Notes under the pieces: model-generated
Database searches by the model: none
What the model was told of the DNA's origin: nothing
What the model saw: the letters and a program-made list of their open reading frames with translations, nothing else
Assembly (NCBI RefSeq): GCF_014879935.1
Contig: NZ_JACSRD010000123.1
Span: forward strand, 154,852-218,851
DNA: 64,000 nt
Direction of reading: 5' to 3'
From: Prosthecobacter sp.
Lineage (GTDB): Bacteria > Verrucomicrobiota > Verrucomicrobiia > Verrucomicrobiales > Verrucomicrobiaceae
Program-made: the position numbers and the translations under genes
Shown: in pieces, positions 53,209 through 61,891 of the stretch
How the letters are laid out: each line of letters starts with the position of its first letter
Position numbering within the stretch: the stretch's first letter is position 1

Positions 53209-55785
53209 GTGCTCCGCCGCCTCCTCCAACTGAGTGTCCTGTCAGTCTCCGCGAGTCTCTTCTCGGCGGAGCACTGGGCCTTTCAGCCGCTGAAGCCCGG
53301 CAAAGCCAACAGCATCGATGCCTATCTTCAAACGACGTCCGCCACTCGCGCCGATGCCCGCACGCTGATTCGCCGCGCTCACTTTGATCTCACCGGCCTC
53401 CCACCGTCCGACTCGTCCGATCTGTCCGACGAAGCTTACGCCACGCTCATCGAAACCCTCCTCGCCTCTCCGCACTACGGCGAACAACAAGCCCGCCACT
53501 GGCTGGACATCGCGCGCTACTCGGACACCAAAGGCTACGTCTATGCCCGCGAGGAAAAGAACTGGGTGCATGCCTCCGCTTACCGCGATTGGGTCGTCCA
53601 CGCATTAAACACCGACATGCCCTACGACCGCTTTTTGCTCCTGCAAATCGCTGCGGACCAGGTCGTGCCGCCGAATTCACCCGATCTCGCCGCGATGGGC
53701 TTTCTTACGCTCGGGCGGCGCTTCCTCGGCGTCACGCACGACATCATCGACGACCGCATCGACGTCGTCATGCGCGGCACGCAGGCGCTCACCGTCGCCT
53801 GCGCACGCTGCCACGATCACAAATTCGATCCCATCCCCACGCGCGACTACTACGCGCTCTACGGTGTCTTCCAAAGCTGCGCCGAGGCTCTCGTGCCCTG
53901 CGCGAGCGGCGAAAACGCCGAACTCGCCGCATTGGAGCAAAAGAATCGCGAACTCATGACGAAACGCCGCGAGGAGCAGATGAAACGCACGCGTGAGCGC
54001 GTCGCCGATTACCTCCAGGCCACGCGCGAGCTCGACAAGTATCCCGAGGAGGTCTTCGGGCAGATCCTCGACGCGAACGACCTCAATCCCTTCATCGTCC
54101 ATCGCTTCGTCGCGTGGCTCGAAAAGCATCCCGGCATCGAATTGACCGAAGAACGCCTGAAGCAGCCCGATTCGCCCGCTTTCGTGCCCGACGAGCACAT
54201 CGCGAACATCGAAATGTATTTCCCCACCGGCGTCACCACCGAGCTGTGGAAGGCGCAGGGCGATGTGGACCGCCATCTCATCAAAACAAGCACCGCGCCG
54301 ACTTACGCCACCATTCTAAAAGACCGCGCGCTACCCAGCACACCACGCGTCTTCACCCGCGGCAATCCGCTCACGAAAGGCGATGCCGTTCCCCGTCAGT
54401 TCCTGAGCCTCTTCGGCAACCAAACGCCCTTCACCAAAGGCAGCGGCCGACTCGAACTCGCGCAGGCCATCATCGACCCGCGCAACCCACTCACCGCCCG
54501 CGTCATGGTGAATCGCATCTGGCAGCATCACTTCGGCCGTGGCTTGGTGAGCACCCCGAGCGACTTTGGCAAGCAAGGCAGCGCGCCAACTCATCCCGAA
54601 CTCCTCGATTGGCTCGCCACCGAGTTCATTCGCAGCGGTTGGAGCATCAAGCACATGCATCGGCTCATCATGATGTCGGAGGCGTATCGTAGAACGAGCT
54701 TCCAAGCTCGTTCCATGGACGAACTTGGAAGTTCGTCCTACGTCCCGCATCGTCTCACCTTCGAAGAAGCCCGCGATGCCTGGCTAGCCGCCGCTGGTCG
54801 GCTCAATCCGCGCCTCGGTGGCCGTCCCGAGCGGCTTTTCGCCGCCAGCAACACACGCCGCACGCTCTACGCCTTCGTCGATCGCGAAAATCTGCCCGCC
54901 GTGATGCGCACCTTCGATTTCGCGAATCCCGACCTCTCCATCCCACAACGCACCGAGACCACCGTGCCGCAGCAGGCGCTATTTGGCCTCAATCACCCGT
55001 TTCTCGTCCAGCAGGCCAAAGCGCTCGTGAAACGCGTTTCGACCGAAAAGTCGCCCGAAGCGCGAATTGGCCTGCTGTATCGCTATTTGTTCCAACGCAG
55101 CCCCAAAACCGATGAAATGGCCTCCGCGCTGTCCTTCGTTGCCGTCGATGAAAAGCCCGTTGTCGTCGAAAACGATCAGGCGAAAGCTTGGCAGCATGGT
55201 TTTGGCGAATGGGATGAGCAAACAGGCCGCGTGAAGACCTTCACGCCGCTTCCGCACTTCACCGGTCATGCCTGGCAAGGCGACGAAGACTGGCCGAATG
55301 CCAAGCTCGGCTGGGCACAGCTCACCGCCGAAGGCGGCCACCCGGGCAACAACCGCCAGCACGCCGTCGTGCGTCGCTGGATCGCGCCTGCCGATGGTCG
55401 CTACGACCTCCGCTCCACCTTGATCCATGAACCGAAGGTCGGCGATGGCATCCGCGCCTTTGTTAGCCACTCCCGACTCGGCAAACTACTCGGCACCAAG
55501 CTCCACGGCTCCAAAGCCGACCTCAGCCTCACCTCCATCGCCTTCCAGAAAGGTGACACCCTCGATTTCATCGTCGATATCGACATCGGCCTGAACAGCG
55601 ACCAATTCCTCTGGTCACCGCAAGTCAGCACCACTCAAACCATCGCCGGCTCCGGCGGCGACGTGCCCGCTGAAGTCTGGGACGCGAAAAAAGACTTCAC
55701 CGCCTCGCCGAAAACGACGCTGACATCCTGGGAGCAGCTCGCGCAGGTGCTGATGCTCTCGAACGAGTTCATGTTTGTTGATTAA
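53209..55785 (+). CDS. DUF1549/DUF1553 (PSD1-type) secreted protein
   Basis: A large protein of about 858 residues from the GTG at 53209, which gives a normal signal sequence (LLQLSVLSVSASLFSA); an in-frame ATG at 53155 would add 18 Arg-rich residues. The DUF1549 region includes HWLDIARYSDTKGY and ARCHDHKFDPI; DUF1553 follows with NPLTARVMVNRIWQHHFG. A CxxCH cytochrome domain at the N-terminus, common in relatives, is absent. A beta-rich insertion of about 200 residues precedes the final SNEFMFVD. A palindromic repeat (54688-54742) is read in frame near residue 500. The DUF1501 partner follows after an inserted toxin-antitoxin cassette. Confidence 0.9.
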   Translation: MLRRLLQLSVLSVSASLFSAEHWAFQPLKPGKANSIDAYLQTTSATRADARTLIRRAHFDLTGLPPSDSSDLSDEAYATLIETLLASPHYGEQQARHWLDIARYSDTKGYVYAREEKNWVHASAYRDWVVHALNTDMPYDRFLLLQIAADQVVPPNSPDLAAMGFLTLGRRFLGVTHDIIDDRIDVVMRGTQALTVACARCHDHKFDPIPTRDYYALYGVFQSCAEALVPCASGENAELAALEQKNRELMTKRREEQMKRTRERVADYLQATRELDKYPEEVFGQILDANDLNPFIVHRFVAWLEKHPGIELTEERLKQPDSPAFVPDEHIANIEMYFPTGVTTELWKAQGDVDRHLIKTSTAPTYATILKDRALPSTPRVFTRGNPLTKGDAVPRQFLSLFGNQTPFTKGSGRLELAQAIIDPRNPLTARVMVNRIWQHHFGRGLVSTPSDFGKQGSAPTHPELLDWLATEFIRSGWSIKHMHRLIMMSEAYRRTSFQARSMDELGSSSYVPHRLTFEEARDAWLAAAGRLNPRLGGRPERLFAASNTRRTLYAFVDRENLPAVMRTFDFANPDLSIPQRTETTVPQQALFGLNHPFLVQQAKALVKRVSTEKSPEARIGLLYRYLFQRSPKTDEMASALSFVAVDEKPVVVENDQAKAWQHGFGEWDEQTGRVKTFTPLPHFTGHAWQGDEDWPNAKLGWAQLTAEGGHPGNNRQHAVVRRWIAPADGRYDLRSTLIHEPKVGDGIRAFVSHSRLGKLLGTKLHGSKADLSLTSIAFQKGDTLDFIVDIDIGLNSDQFLWSPQVSTTQTIAGSGGDVPAEVWDAKKDFTASPKTTLTSWEQLAQVLMLSNEFMFVD
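54688..54742. repeat. 55-bp double-hairpin palindrome in frame
   Basis: 24-bp arms at 54688-54711 and 54719-54742 pair with 3 mismatches, and each arm is itself a hairpin (ACGAGCTT-CC-AAGCTCGT; ACGAACTT-GG-AAGTTCGT). It is translated in frame directly after the conserved MMSEAYRR motif of DUF1553. Confidence 0.88.
55735..55785 (+). repeat. Direct repeat, left copy (3' end of DUF1549/1553 gene)
   Basis: The last 51 bases of the gene (cagctcgcgcaggtgctgat onward, coding QLAQVLMLSNEFMFVD and stop) are repeated at 56451-56501 with 4 differences. The copies bracket the toxin-antitoxin cassette. Confidence 0.93.
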
Positions 55786-55812
55786 CGGGCTCCATTGCCT
55801 CAAACTGAACGC

Positions 55813-56013
55813 ATGAGCACACTCGCTGAAATTGAAAAAGCCGCCGCAGCGCTGCCTCCGGAGCAGAAGCAGGAATTGATCCTGTTTGTGGCCGCCCGAC
55901 TGCGTGCGGAGGGTGGGGAACTGCCACCGCCGCGGCAGTTCAGCAAAGAGCGGATGGCGGCATGGTTCGCCGAGGACGAGGCTGACATGCAGCAATTTCG
56001 CCAAAGCGCATGA
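55813..56013 (+). CDS. Small antitoxin-like protein
   Basis: A 66-residue protein (LAEIEKAAAALPPEQKQELILFVAARLRAEGG) with the helical pattern of short antitoxins that accompany PIN toxins, then a charged tail (FSKERMAAWFAEDEADMQQF) that could wrap the toxin. No DNA-binding domain is evident. It overlaps the PIN gene by 4 bp (ATGA at 56010), the usual antitoxin-first order. Confidence 0.75.
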   Translation: MSTLAEIEKAAAALPPEQKQELILFVAARLRAEGGELPPPRQFSKERMAAWFAEDEADMQQFRQSA

Positions 56014-56444
56014 GGCTCTTCCTCGACACCAGCGTCATGCTTTCGGCGGCTGCCTCTGCCACAGGAGCCTCGCGCGAGGTGTTTCGTCTGGCCTCAATCA
56101 ATGGCTGGCTGCTGGTGACCACTCACTACGCGATTGATGAGGTGTTGCGTCATTTGCCTGATCTGCCTCTTCAAGCCAGTGCGGACTGGGCGGCCATGCG
56201 TCCATCCATCCTCATCATGGACGATGTCCTCACGATCAATCGCCCGGTGGTTTTTCCCGTGCCGAAAGACAAACCAATCCTTTTTGGCGCACTGGCATGG
56301 GCAGACGTGCTCCTCACGCTCGACCACGCGGACTTTGGCGAACTGCTCGGTGAATCCTTTTATGGGATGCCAGTCTTGAAGCCGGGACCGTTTCTCAAAA
56401 GAGAACGAGATGCTGGACGCTTGAATCCCGCAAGCCCTGCGTAG
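56010..56444 (+). CDS. PIN-domain ribonuclease toxin (VapC-like)
   Basis: A 144-residue PIN protein. The acidic site is laid out as LFLDTSVML (Asp6), AIDEVLRHL (Glu) and WADVLLTLDHADF (two Asp). PIN toxins of VapC type cleave RNA, often tRNA or rRNA, and are blocked by the upstream antitoxin. The cassette lies between two genes that are normally adjacent and is flanked by a 51-bp direct repeat. Confidence 0.82.
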   Translation: MRLFLDTSVMLSAAASATGASREVFRLASINGWLLVTTHYAIDEVLRHLPDLPLQASADWAAMRPSILIMDDVLTINRPVVFPVPKDKPILFGALAWADVLLTLDHADFGELLGESFYGMPVLKPGPFLKRERDAGRLNPASPA

Positions 56445-56450
56445 TGAGGG

Positions 56451-56501
56451 CAGCTCGCGCCGGTGCTCATGCTCTCGAACGAGTTCATGTTTGTGGATTG
56501 A
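56451..56501 (+). repeat. Direct repeat, right copy (orphan 3' end of DUF1549/1553 gene)
   Basis: 47 of 51 bases match 55735-55785. It would still code for QLAPVLMLSNEFMFVD and ends in TGA, but has no open gene in front of it, so it is a remnant or duplicate of the upstream gene's terminus. Confidence 0.93.
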
Positions 56502-56518
56502 GCACCGAATCTCGCGCC

Positions 56519-56670
56519 AGCGTCGTGGAGTGCGGTGGCAGAGATGCAAGGGCACCTTGCATCGGCGACACCGCCGTCGAGCGCAGCGAACGTGTTCTAT
56601 GGCCATTGGGCACCGTCCGGCAGGCGACAGCGGTGTCGCGCTAACGCTTGCCGCCGCACTCCACGACGCT
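56519..56670. repeat. 152-bp intergenic palindromic element (MITE-like)
   Basis: 22-bp terminal inverted repeats AGCGTCGTGGAGTGCGGTGGCA (56519-56540) and its near-perfect complement (56649-56670, 1 mismatch). Inside are hairpins GATGCAAGG-GCA-CCTTGCATC and GACACCGC/GCGGTGTC. It fills most of the 267-bp gap before the DUF1501 gene; no ORF is seen in it. Confidence 0.85.
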
Positions 56671-56711
56671 TCGCGCAGCAAGCATGCGCATAACCCAAGC
56701 GTATCCCTCCC

Positions 56712-58064
56712 ATGCCTCCCGCACTCACCCGCCGAGACTTCCTCGCCCGCTCGGGCATGGGCTTGGCAGCGCTCGGTCTGGCGGATTTGCAGGCGGCGAA
56801 GCCTCACCACGCGCCGAAGGCGAAGCGAGTGATTCATTTCTTCCTCAATGGCGGGCCGTCGCATGTGGACACGTTTGATCCGAAGCCGGCGCTGGCACGG
56901 TATGCAGGCAAACCGGTGCCGAGTCATCGCATCACGGAGCGAAAGACGGGCGCGGCCTTTCCTTCGCCGTTCAAATTCGAGCCACGGGGACAGAGCGGCA
57001 TCGAGGTGAGCGAGTTGTTCGCGAAAACGGCGGCGCACATGGATGACATCGCGGTGATCCGCTCGATGCAGGCTCAGGTGCCGAATCATGAGCCATCGCT
57101 GATGCTCATGAACTGCGGCGACTCGATCCAGCCGCGTCCGAGCCTCGGCGCATGGCTGACGTATGGCCTCGGCAGCGAGAACTCGAACCTGCCGGGCTTC
57201 ATCGCGATGTGTCCCGGCGGCATGCCGATCAAAGGCGCGGAGAACTGGCAGGCGGCGTTTTTGCCCGGCGCGTTTCAGGGCACGTATGTCGATTCAAAGC
57301 ATGAGGCGGTGGACCGTTTGATCGAAAACATCCGCAGCCCGCATGCCGACACGAGCGTGCAGCTCCGCCAGCTCGAGCTGCTGCGTCGCATCAATGCCGC
57401 GCACAAGGCCGAGCGCAGCGATCCGCGGCTGGAGGCACGCATTCAGAGCTTCGAACTCGCTTTCCGCATGCAGATGGAGGCGGCGGACGCTTTTGATGTG
57501 TCGCAGGAGCCCGAGCACATCCGCAAGATGTATGGCGAGGGCGTACACGCGCGGCAGACGCTCATCGCGCGTCGCCTGCTGGAGCGCGGCGTGCGCATGG
57601 TGCAGCTCTGGCATGGCGCGGGCCAGCCGTGGGACAATCACGACAACATCGAAACGAACCACCGCAAGCTCTCGAACGACATCGACCAGCCCATCGCGGC
57701 GCTGCTGAGCGATTTGAAGCAGCGTGGCATGCTGGAGGACACGCTCGTGCTCTGGGGCGGCGAATTCGGCCGCACGCCGACCGTCGAGATGAGCGGCTCG
57801 AAGTCGAAACTCGGCCGCGATCACAATCACTACGGCTTCAGCGTGTGGATGGCCGGCGGCGGCATCAAAGGCGGCACCGTGCACGGCAGCACGGACGAGT
57901 TCGGCTTCGCCGCGCAGGAAAACCCGACCAGCATCCACGATCTGCACGCCACGATCCTCCACCTCCTCGGCATCAACCACGAGGAGCTGACCTACCGCTA
58001 CGCCGGGCGTGATTTTCGCCTCACGGATGTCTATGGCGAGGTGATCCGGCCGGTCATGCTCTGA
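56712..58064 (+). CDS. Tat-exported DUF1501 protein
   Basis: A 450-residue sulfatase-fold protein with a twin-arginine signal (TRRDFLARSGMGLAALGL). HFFLNGGPSHVDTFDPKP and LWGGEFGRTPTVE are typical DUF1501 motifs; the family shares the alkaline-phosphatase-like core but lacks a formylglycine cysteine motif. It is the standard partner of DUF1549/1553 proteins in PVC genomes, with an unknown role in envelope or glycan metabolism. It converges on the MFS gene with 36 bp between stops. Confidence 0.92.
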   Translation: MPPALTRRDFLARSGMGLAALGLADLQAAKPHHAPKAKRVIHFFLNGGPSHVDTFDPKPALARYAGKPVPSHRITERKTGAAFPSPFKFEPRGQSGIEVSELFAKTAAHMDDIAVIRSMQAQVPNHEPSLMLMNCGDSIQPRPSLGAWLTYGLGSENSNLPGFIAMCPGGMPIKGAENWQAAFLPGAFQGTYVDSKHEAVDRLIENIRSPHADTSVQLRQLELLRRINAAHKAERSDPRLEARIQSFELAFRMQMEAADAFDVSQEPEHIRKMYGEGVHARQTLIARRLLERGVRMVQLWHGAGQPWDNHDNIETNHRKLSNDIDQPIAALLSDLKQRGMLEDTLVLWGGEFGRTPTVEMSGSKSKLGRDHNHYGFSVWMAGGGIKGGTVHGSTDEFGFAAQENPTSIHDLHATILHLLGINHEELTYRYAGRDFRLTDVYGEVIRPVML

Positions 58065-58100
58065 TGCCGATTCGCATGCCTCGACAAGCTACCACCACAT

Positions 58101-59426
58101 TCAAGCTGAAGCCGTGGGCTTCACACTGATCATCAAGACGCCACAAACGAGCATTCCTGCTGCCGCGGCCATGAAAAGGGTGCTCACGTTGATGTGCGCA
58201 TCCCGCAGCACGCCACCGAGATAGACTGTTATCCCGCCGACGAGGCATGAGAAGAGATTCAGCACGCCGTAGCCGGTGGCGCGGTAGCGGCTGTCGGCCA
58301 CCTGGCACAGGATGGGCATCAGGTTCGCATCCGAAAACGAGCGCATGAGGCCATAGAAACACAGCCCGGCGATGGCGAGCGCGAGCACGCTGGTGTTCGC
58401 AAGCATCAGCGTGGCCGGAGCGGCGATGAAAAGGCCGATGGCAGGCACCAGGATGCGAGCACGATCATTCGTGCGGCTCCATCGATCCGCCCACGCACCG
58501 CCTATGAGCTTTCCGGCAAACATCGCCACCGCGAGATAGCTCGTGGCGGAGATCCCCGCCGCGCCCTGCCCGAGCGAGAACTGCTCTTTGAAATAGGTGG
58601 GCATCCATCCCGCCACGGCCCATCCCGCAAGCGCCAGCAGCCCCCAGAACGCGAGCAGCAGCCAGAAGGAGCGGTTGGAAAACAGGCTGGCGAGCGCATC
58701 ACCGAGTCGTGGTGTCGAGGCGGCAGCAGAGTAGCCATCTTGCTCCGCAAGATGAGCATTGTGTTCTCGCGAACTCGGAGAGCTATCGCCAGTCCTCGGC
58801 TCCTCTCGCGGAGCGAGAGGGCTACTTTGCTTCGCAGGATCACGCAGCACAAACCACAGCGCCATGGCATAGACGATGCCGAACCAACCGAAGACATCGA
58901 AGGCAAAGCGCCAGCCTTGTTTCTCCGCCAGCCATCCACCGAGTCCCGCGAGTCCCGTGCCGACGCTCAAACCCGTCATATGAATGCCCGTGGCGAACGA
59001 ACGCGTGCTGCCGCGATGATAATCCGCAATCAACGCCAGTGCCGCTGGCAGATACGCCGCCTCGCTCACGCCCATGAGCGCCCGCACGACGATCAGTTCC
59101 TCAAAACTCCGCGCATGCCCCGTGAGCCACGTCAGCAGCGACCAGATGAGCAAACTCAGCACGATGAGGCGGCTGCGATTGAAACGATCCGCCAGGAATC
59201 CCGCCAGCGGACTGAGCAAACCATACACCCAGAGAAAAACGGAGGTCAGCAGGCCAAATTGAGCGTCCGTCATCGGCACCGCCTGCGTGAGCGAATCCCG
59301 CATCGTGGTGATCATGATGCGGTCGAGGTAGTTCAGCGCCGCGACGACCCACAGCACGCCGACGATGAGCCACGCTCGCGGCAGGCGGCCGCTTGCAACG
59401 ACGTTTGACGGGAGCGAGTTAATCAT
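58101..59426 (-). CDS. MFS transporter
   Basis: A 441-residue major facilitator with about 12 spans. The first-span region is WVVAALNYLDRIMITTM, typical of the anion:cation symporter group (ACS; hexuronate/sialate type), and FLADRFNRSR is the MFS loop 2-3 motif. The central loop between spans 6 and 7 (about residues 199-234) is encoded by palindromic repeat DNA (58726-58830). I chose the ATG at 59426; it overlaps the preceding stop by 8 bp. The substrate is probably a small organic or sugar acid. Confidence 0.88.
   Translation of the reverse strand: MINSLPSNVVASGRLPRAWLIVGVLWVVAALNYLDRIMITTMRDSLTQAVPMTDAQFGLLTSVFLWVYGLLSPLAGFLADRFNRSRLIVLSLLIWSLLTWLTGHARSFEELIVVRALMGVSEAAYLPAALALIADYHRGSTRSFATGIHMTGLSVGTGLAGLGGWLAEKQGWRFAFDVFGWFGIVYAMALWFVLRDPAKQSSPLAPREEPRTGDSSPSSREHNAHLAEQDGYSAAASTPRLGDALASLFSNRSFWLLLAFWGLLALAGWAVAGWMPTYFKEQFSLGQGAAGISATSYLAVAMFAGKLIGGAWADRWSRTNDRARILVPAIGLFIAAPATLMLANTSVLALAIAGLCFYGLMRSFSDANLMPILCQVADSRYRATGYGVLNLFSCLVGGITVYLGGVLRDAHINVSTLFMAAAAGMLVCGVLMISVKPTASA
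58726..58830. repeat. 105-bp palindromic element in the MFS central loop
   Basis: 29-bp outer arms at 58726-58754 and 58802-58830 pair well (GCAGAGTAGCCATCTTGCTC against the complement of the right arm); each arm holds its own hairpin (ATCTTGC/GCAAGAT; CTCTCGC/GCGAGAG). Read in frame without a stop. Confidence 0.88.
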
Positions 59427-59982
59427 GGGATCGTCGTGATGTCCCTTCGCAGTGCGTGTAGTTGACGTCCCCCACCTGCGCAGACTTAGCCGATTGCGGT
59501 TCCACCAGCACGATTCCTTCACTGACCTGCGGCCCGTAGCGACGGCTCACCTCCCAGATGCCGCAGCCGAGCGCGTAACTCGTGTAAGATGAGCAAACGG
59601 CGCCATAGAAGGCGGCGGCGTTCGAGACCTTGCCCATGAGATCTTCGGTGTAGAGCACGCTCTTCGGATTCTCCACCGCCGCGAGGAAGGTGCGCAGCCC
59701 GAGGTCAAAACCGATGTAGCGCCCCTGTGATCGCACGCTGGAGTAGAGCACGCCTGTGTTCTCCTTCCATGCTTCAATGAACCCGCCCTTCCGGTTTGGC
59801 ATCGTCCCAGCCACGGGCGTCCATTTCACCTGTGAAAGCAACCTTGCATGCTCCGCAGCGCGTTCCTGCCAGATCTGCGCTTCCGCGCCCTGCAGGCCCA
59901 GACAGGTGAGAAGCACGGCAAAACATGCCGGGGAGGCCAGTGTGCGAACAACCTGCCGAACCTTTGATCTGGCCGGCTTCAT
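59419..59982 (-). CDS. Secreted cysteine-peptidase-like protein, C-terminally truncated
   Basis: A 187-residue protein with an N-terminal signal/anchor (LASPACFAVLLTCLGLQG). The part around AVCSSYTSYALGC has the Cys context of NlpC/P60 or CHAP-type peptidases, and VGDVNYTHCEG should be followed by the catalytic His; instead the frame runs only a few residues further (TSRRSHD) and stops within the MFS start. A one-base shift would continue as GHHDDP. It looks truncated. The ATG at 59982 overlaps the ABC-transporter stop (ATGA); a GTG at 59991 is possible. Confidence 0.65.
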   Translation of the reverse strand: MKPARSKVRQVVRTLASPACFAVLLTCLGLQGAEAQIWQERAAEHARLLSQVKWTPVAGTMPNRKGGFIEAWKENTGVLYSSVRSQGRYIGFDLGLRTFLAAVENPKSVLYTEDLMGKVSNAAAFYGAVCSSYTSYALGCGIWEVSRRYGPQVSEGIVLVEPQSAKSAQVGDVNYTHCEGTSRRSHD

Positions 59983-61817
59983 GAATCCCACTGGCTTTTC
60001 TGCACACCGATGAAGGCCATGGCGAGGCCGACGACGACGTGGACGAACAAGACGAAGGCCGCAATGCCGGGTGTGACGAGATCGGTGTCGGTCACGCGTT
60101 TGACGGCGTCAAAGAACGCGGTGCTGCGCATGCTGGAAAGGCTGCCGCTCCAGCTCCAGAACGCCGCGATGAAGGGCTGCACCCAGTTTTCCAGCCAGTC
60201 GGGAAGCGTCAGGACGGCTCCGGAGAGCGGAAGCTGGAAGCCGACGAGGTAGATGCAGAGAATGGTCGATTTTTCAGGAGATCTGCTGAGCGCCGAGATG
60301 CCGAGACACACGCTGGTCATGGCGGCCGACGCGAGCACCAGCAGCGCCAGCTTGATGATGAGGTCTCCAGGCAATCCGCCGACGACCAGATCGACAAAGA
60401 ATCCCATCCACAGGCTTTGTCCGAGCACGAACAGGCCGAGGAAGATGACCTTGCTGCCGACATAGGCGAAGGGATGCAGCCCGCCGAGCTTCTCCCGCTC
60501 CATGATGAGCCGTTCGGATGCGATCTCGCGCGCGGCATTGTTGCTGGCCATGAGGGTGACCAGCACGACCTGCAGCATGACGAGACCGGAGACGAGGCCG
60601 CCTGCTTTGAGCTGCTCGCTGGCAAACTGCTGCTGCTGCCGGTATTCGACTTCGATGTTGTCCTCCTGATGCGTGGAGAGCGAACGCAGCGGCTTGATGC
60701 CATCCAGGGCGAAGATGACGACGAGCAAAGGAAAGCCGAACAGCATGGCAAGGTGGAGCCACACCTGCGCCTTGTCCCGGCGGAAAATGGTCCAGCGCCG
60801 TTTCAGCAGCTCGATCAACTGCAAAACCATCGACGGCATCTCGATCGGCGGGAACTCGTGGTGCTCCGGAATGACATCGACATGCGGCTTTGGCAGCGCC
60901 TCATGGCTGACCACGGTGCGTTTTTCGCGGACGGTGGTGCGGGAAGGTCCGTCAGCCGGCACGGCGGCATTTTCGTCTTCAGGAAGCACCCGCGTGCCGT
61001 CGAAGCCATGCCGCTTGTAATACGTCTCGCGGTACTTCTCCCAGGACTCGTGCCAGTCGCCGTTGCTGCGCTCGGTCAGCTTCAAATACACTTCCTCCGG
61101 ATGCTCGACGCCGAAATAGTGCGTCATGGAGTGTGGCGGTCCGTGATACGTCAGCACACCTTGGTACATCACCATGACGCTGTCGTAGGCATCCAGACTG
61201 GCCAGGCTGTGCGTGACATTGATGACCACACGCTTCGGATGGCCACGCGAAAGCACCCGGAGCAGGTCGGTGATCTCACGTTCCGATTTCGGGTCGAGAC
61301 CGCTGGTGACCTCATCGCACAGCAGCAGGCACGGGTCGGTCACGAGTTCCAAGGCGAGGCCGAGGCGACGTTTCTGACCGCCTGAGAGCACTTTCACCTG
61401 CCGCTCGGCCAGATGGGTAAGCCCGGTGATCTCCAGGATGTAATCGAGTGATGCGAGAAAGTCGTCCGTCTGGGCCAGTTGCGTGCGCAGTGCCATCGCG
61501 CTGGCGATGCTTTCCTCCACAGTCAGCAGGTCGTAGGCGATGCTGAATTGCGGCACATAGCCCAGGTCGCCTGGGTGCAGATCTTCCTCCTCACTCAGAT
61601 TGCGCCCGTCCCACAGCAGTTCGCCGTCAGTCTGTTGCAGGATGCCGGTGACCACCTTCAGCAGAGTGGTCTTGCCGCAGCCGGAGGGCCCCACGATCGC
61701 CACGAGATGCGCAGGAGGCACCTCAAACGAGACCTCGCGCAGGAGATGGAGCGACGCATTCGCCTCCGAATCCCCCGGGCCATCGACTTCAAGACAGACG
61801 TTGTGCGCTTTCAGCAT
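59979..61817 (-). CDS. ABC transporter, fused ATPase-permease (ABCG-like half transporter)
   Basis: A 612-residue protein. The N-terminal ATPase has Walker A GPSGCGKT, ABC signature VLSGGQKRRLGLAL and Walker B LLLCDEVTSGLD; the C-terminal part is an ABC2-type membrane domain of about six spans (from residue 370). The order ATPase-then-membrane is that of ABCG/White transporters. Its substrate is unknown. I chose the ATG at 61817, since the longer frame to 61880 overlaps the divergent promoter region. Confidence 0.9.
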   Translation of the reverse strand: MLKAHNVCLEVDGPGDSEANASLHLLREVSFEVPPAHLVAIVGPSGCGKTTLLKVVTGILQQTDGELLWDGRNLSEEEDLHPGDLGYVPQFSIAYDLLTVEESIASAMALRTQLAQTDDFLASLDYILEITGLTHLAERQVKVLSGGQKRRLGLALELVTDPCLLLCDEVTSGLDPKSEREITDLLRVLSRGHPKRVVINVTHSLASLDAYDSVMVMYQGVLTYHGPPHSMTHYFGVEHPEEVYLKLTERSNGDWHESWEKYRETYYKRHGFDGTRVLPEDENAAVPADGPSRTTVREKRTVVSHEALPKPHVDVIPEHHEFPPIEMPSMVLQLIELLKRRWTIFRRDKAQVWLHLAMLFGFPLLVVIFALDGIKPLRSLSTHQEDNIEVEYRQQQQFASEQLKAGGLVSGLVMLQVVLVTLMASNNAAREIASERLIMEREKLGGLHPFAYVGSKVIFLGLFVLGQSLWMGFFVDLVVGGLPGDLIIKLALLVLASAAMTSVCLGISALSRSPEKSTILCIYLVGFQLPLSGAVLTLPDWLENWVQPFIAAFWSWSGSLSSMRSTAFFDAVKRVTDTDLVTPGIAAFVLFVHVVVGLAMAFIGVQKSQWDS

Positions 61818-61891
61818 AGCGGTTAAAAGGTGCGCCAAGCTAGGCCGGAGACTGCGGCCGTGGCGATGAAAAAATCTCACTCTTTGCCAAA

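Noticed and set aside
53406..53430. GTCCGAC-type tandem repeats in the DUF1549 region
   Set aside because: The encoded SDSSDLSD stretch falls where DUF1549 proteins normally have a variable acidic segment, so a repeat insertion is not needed to explain it.
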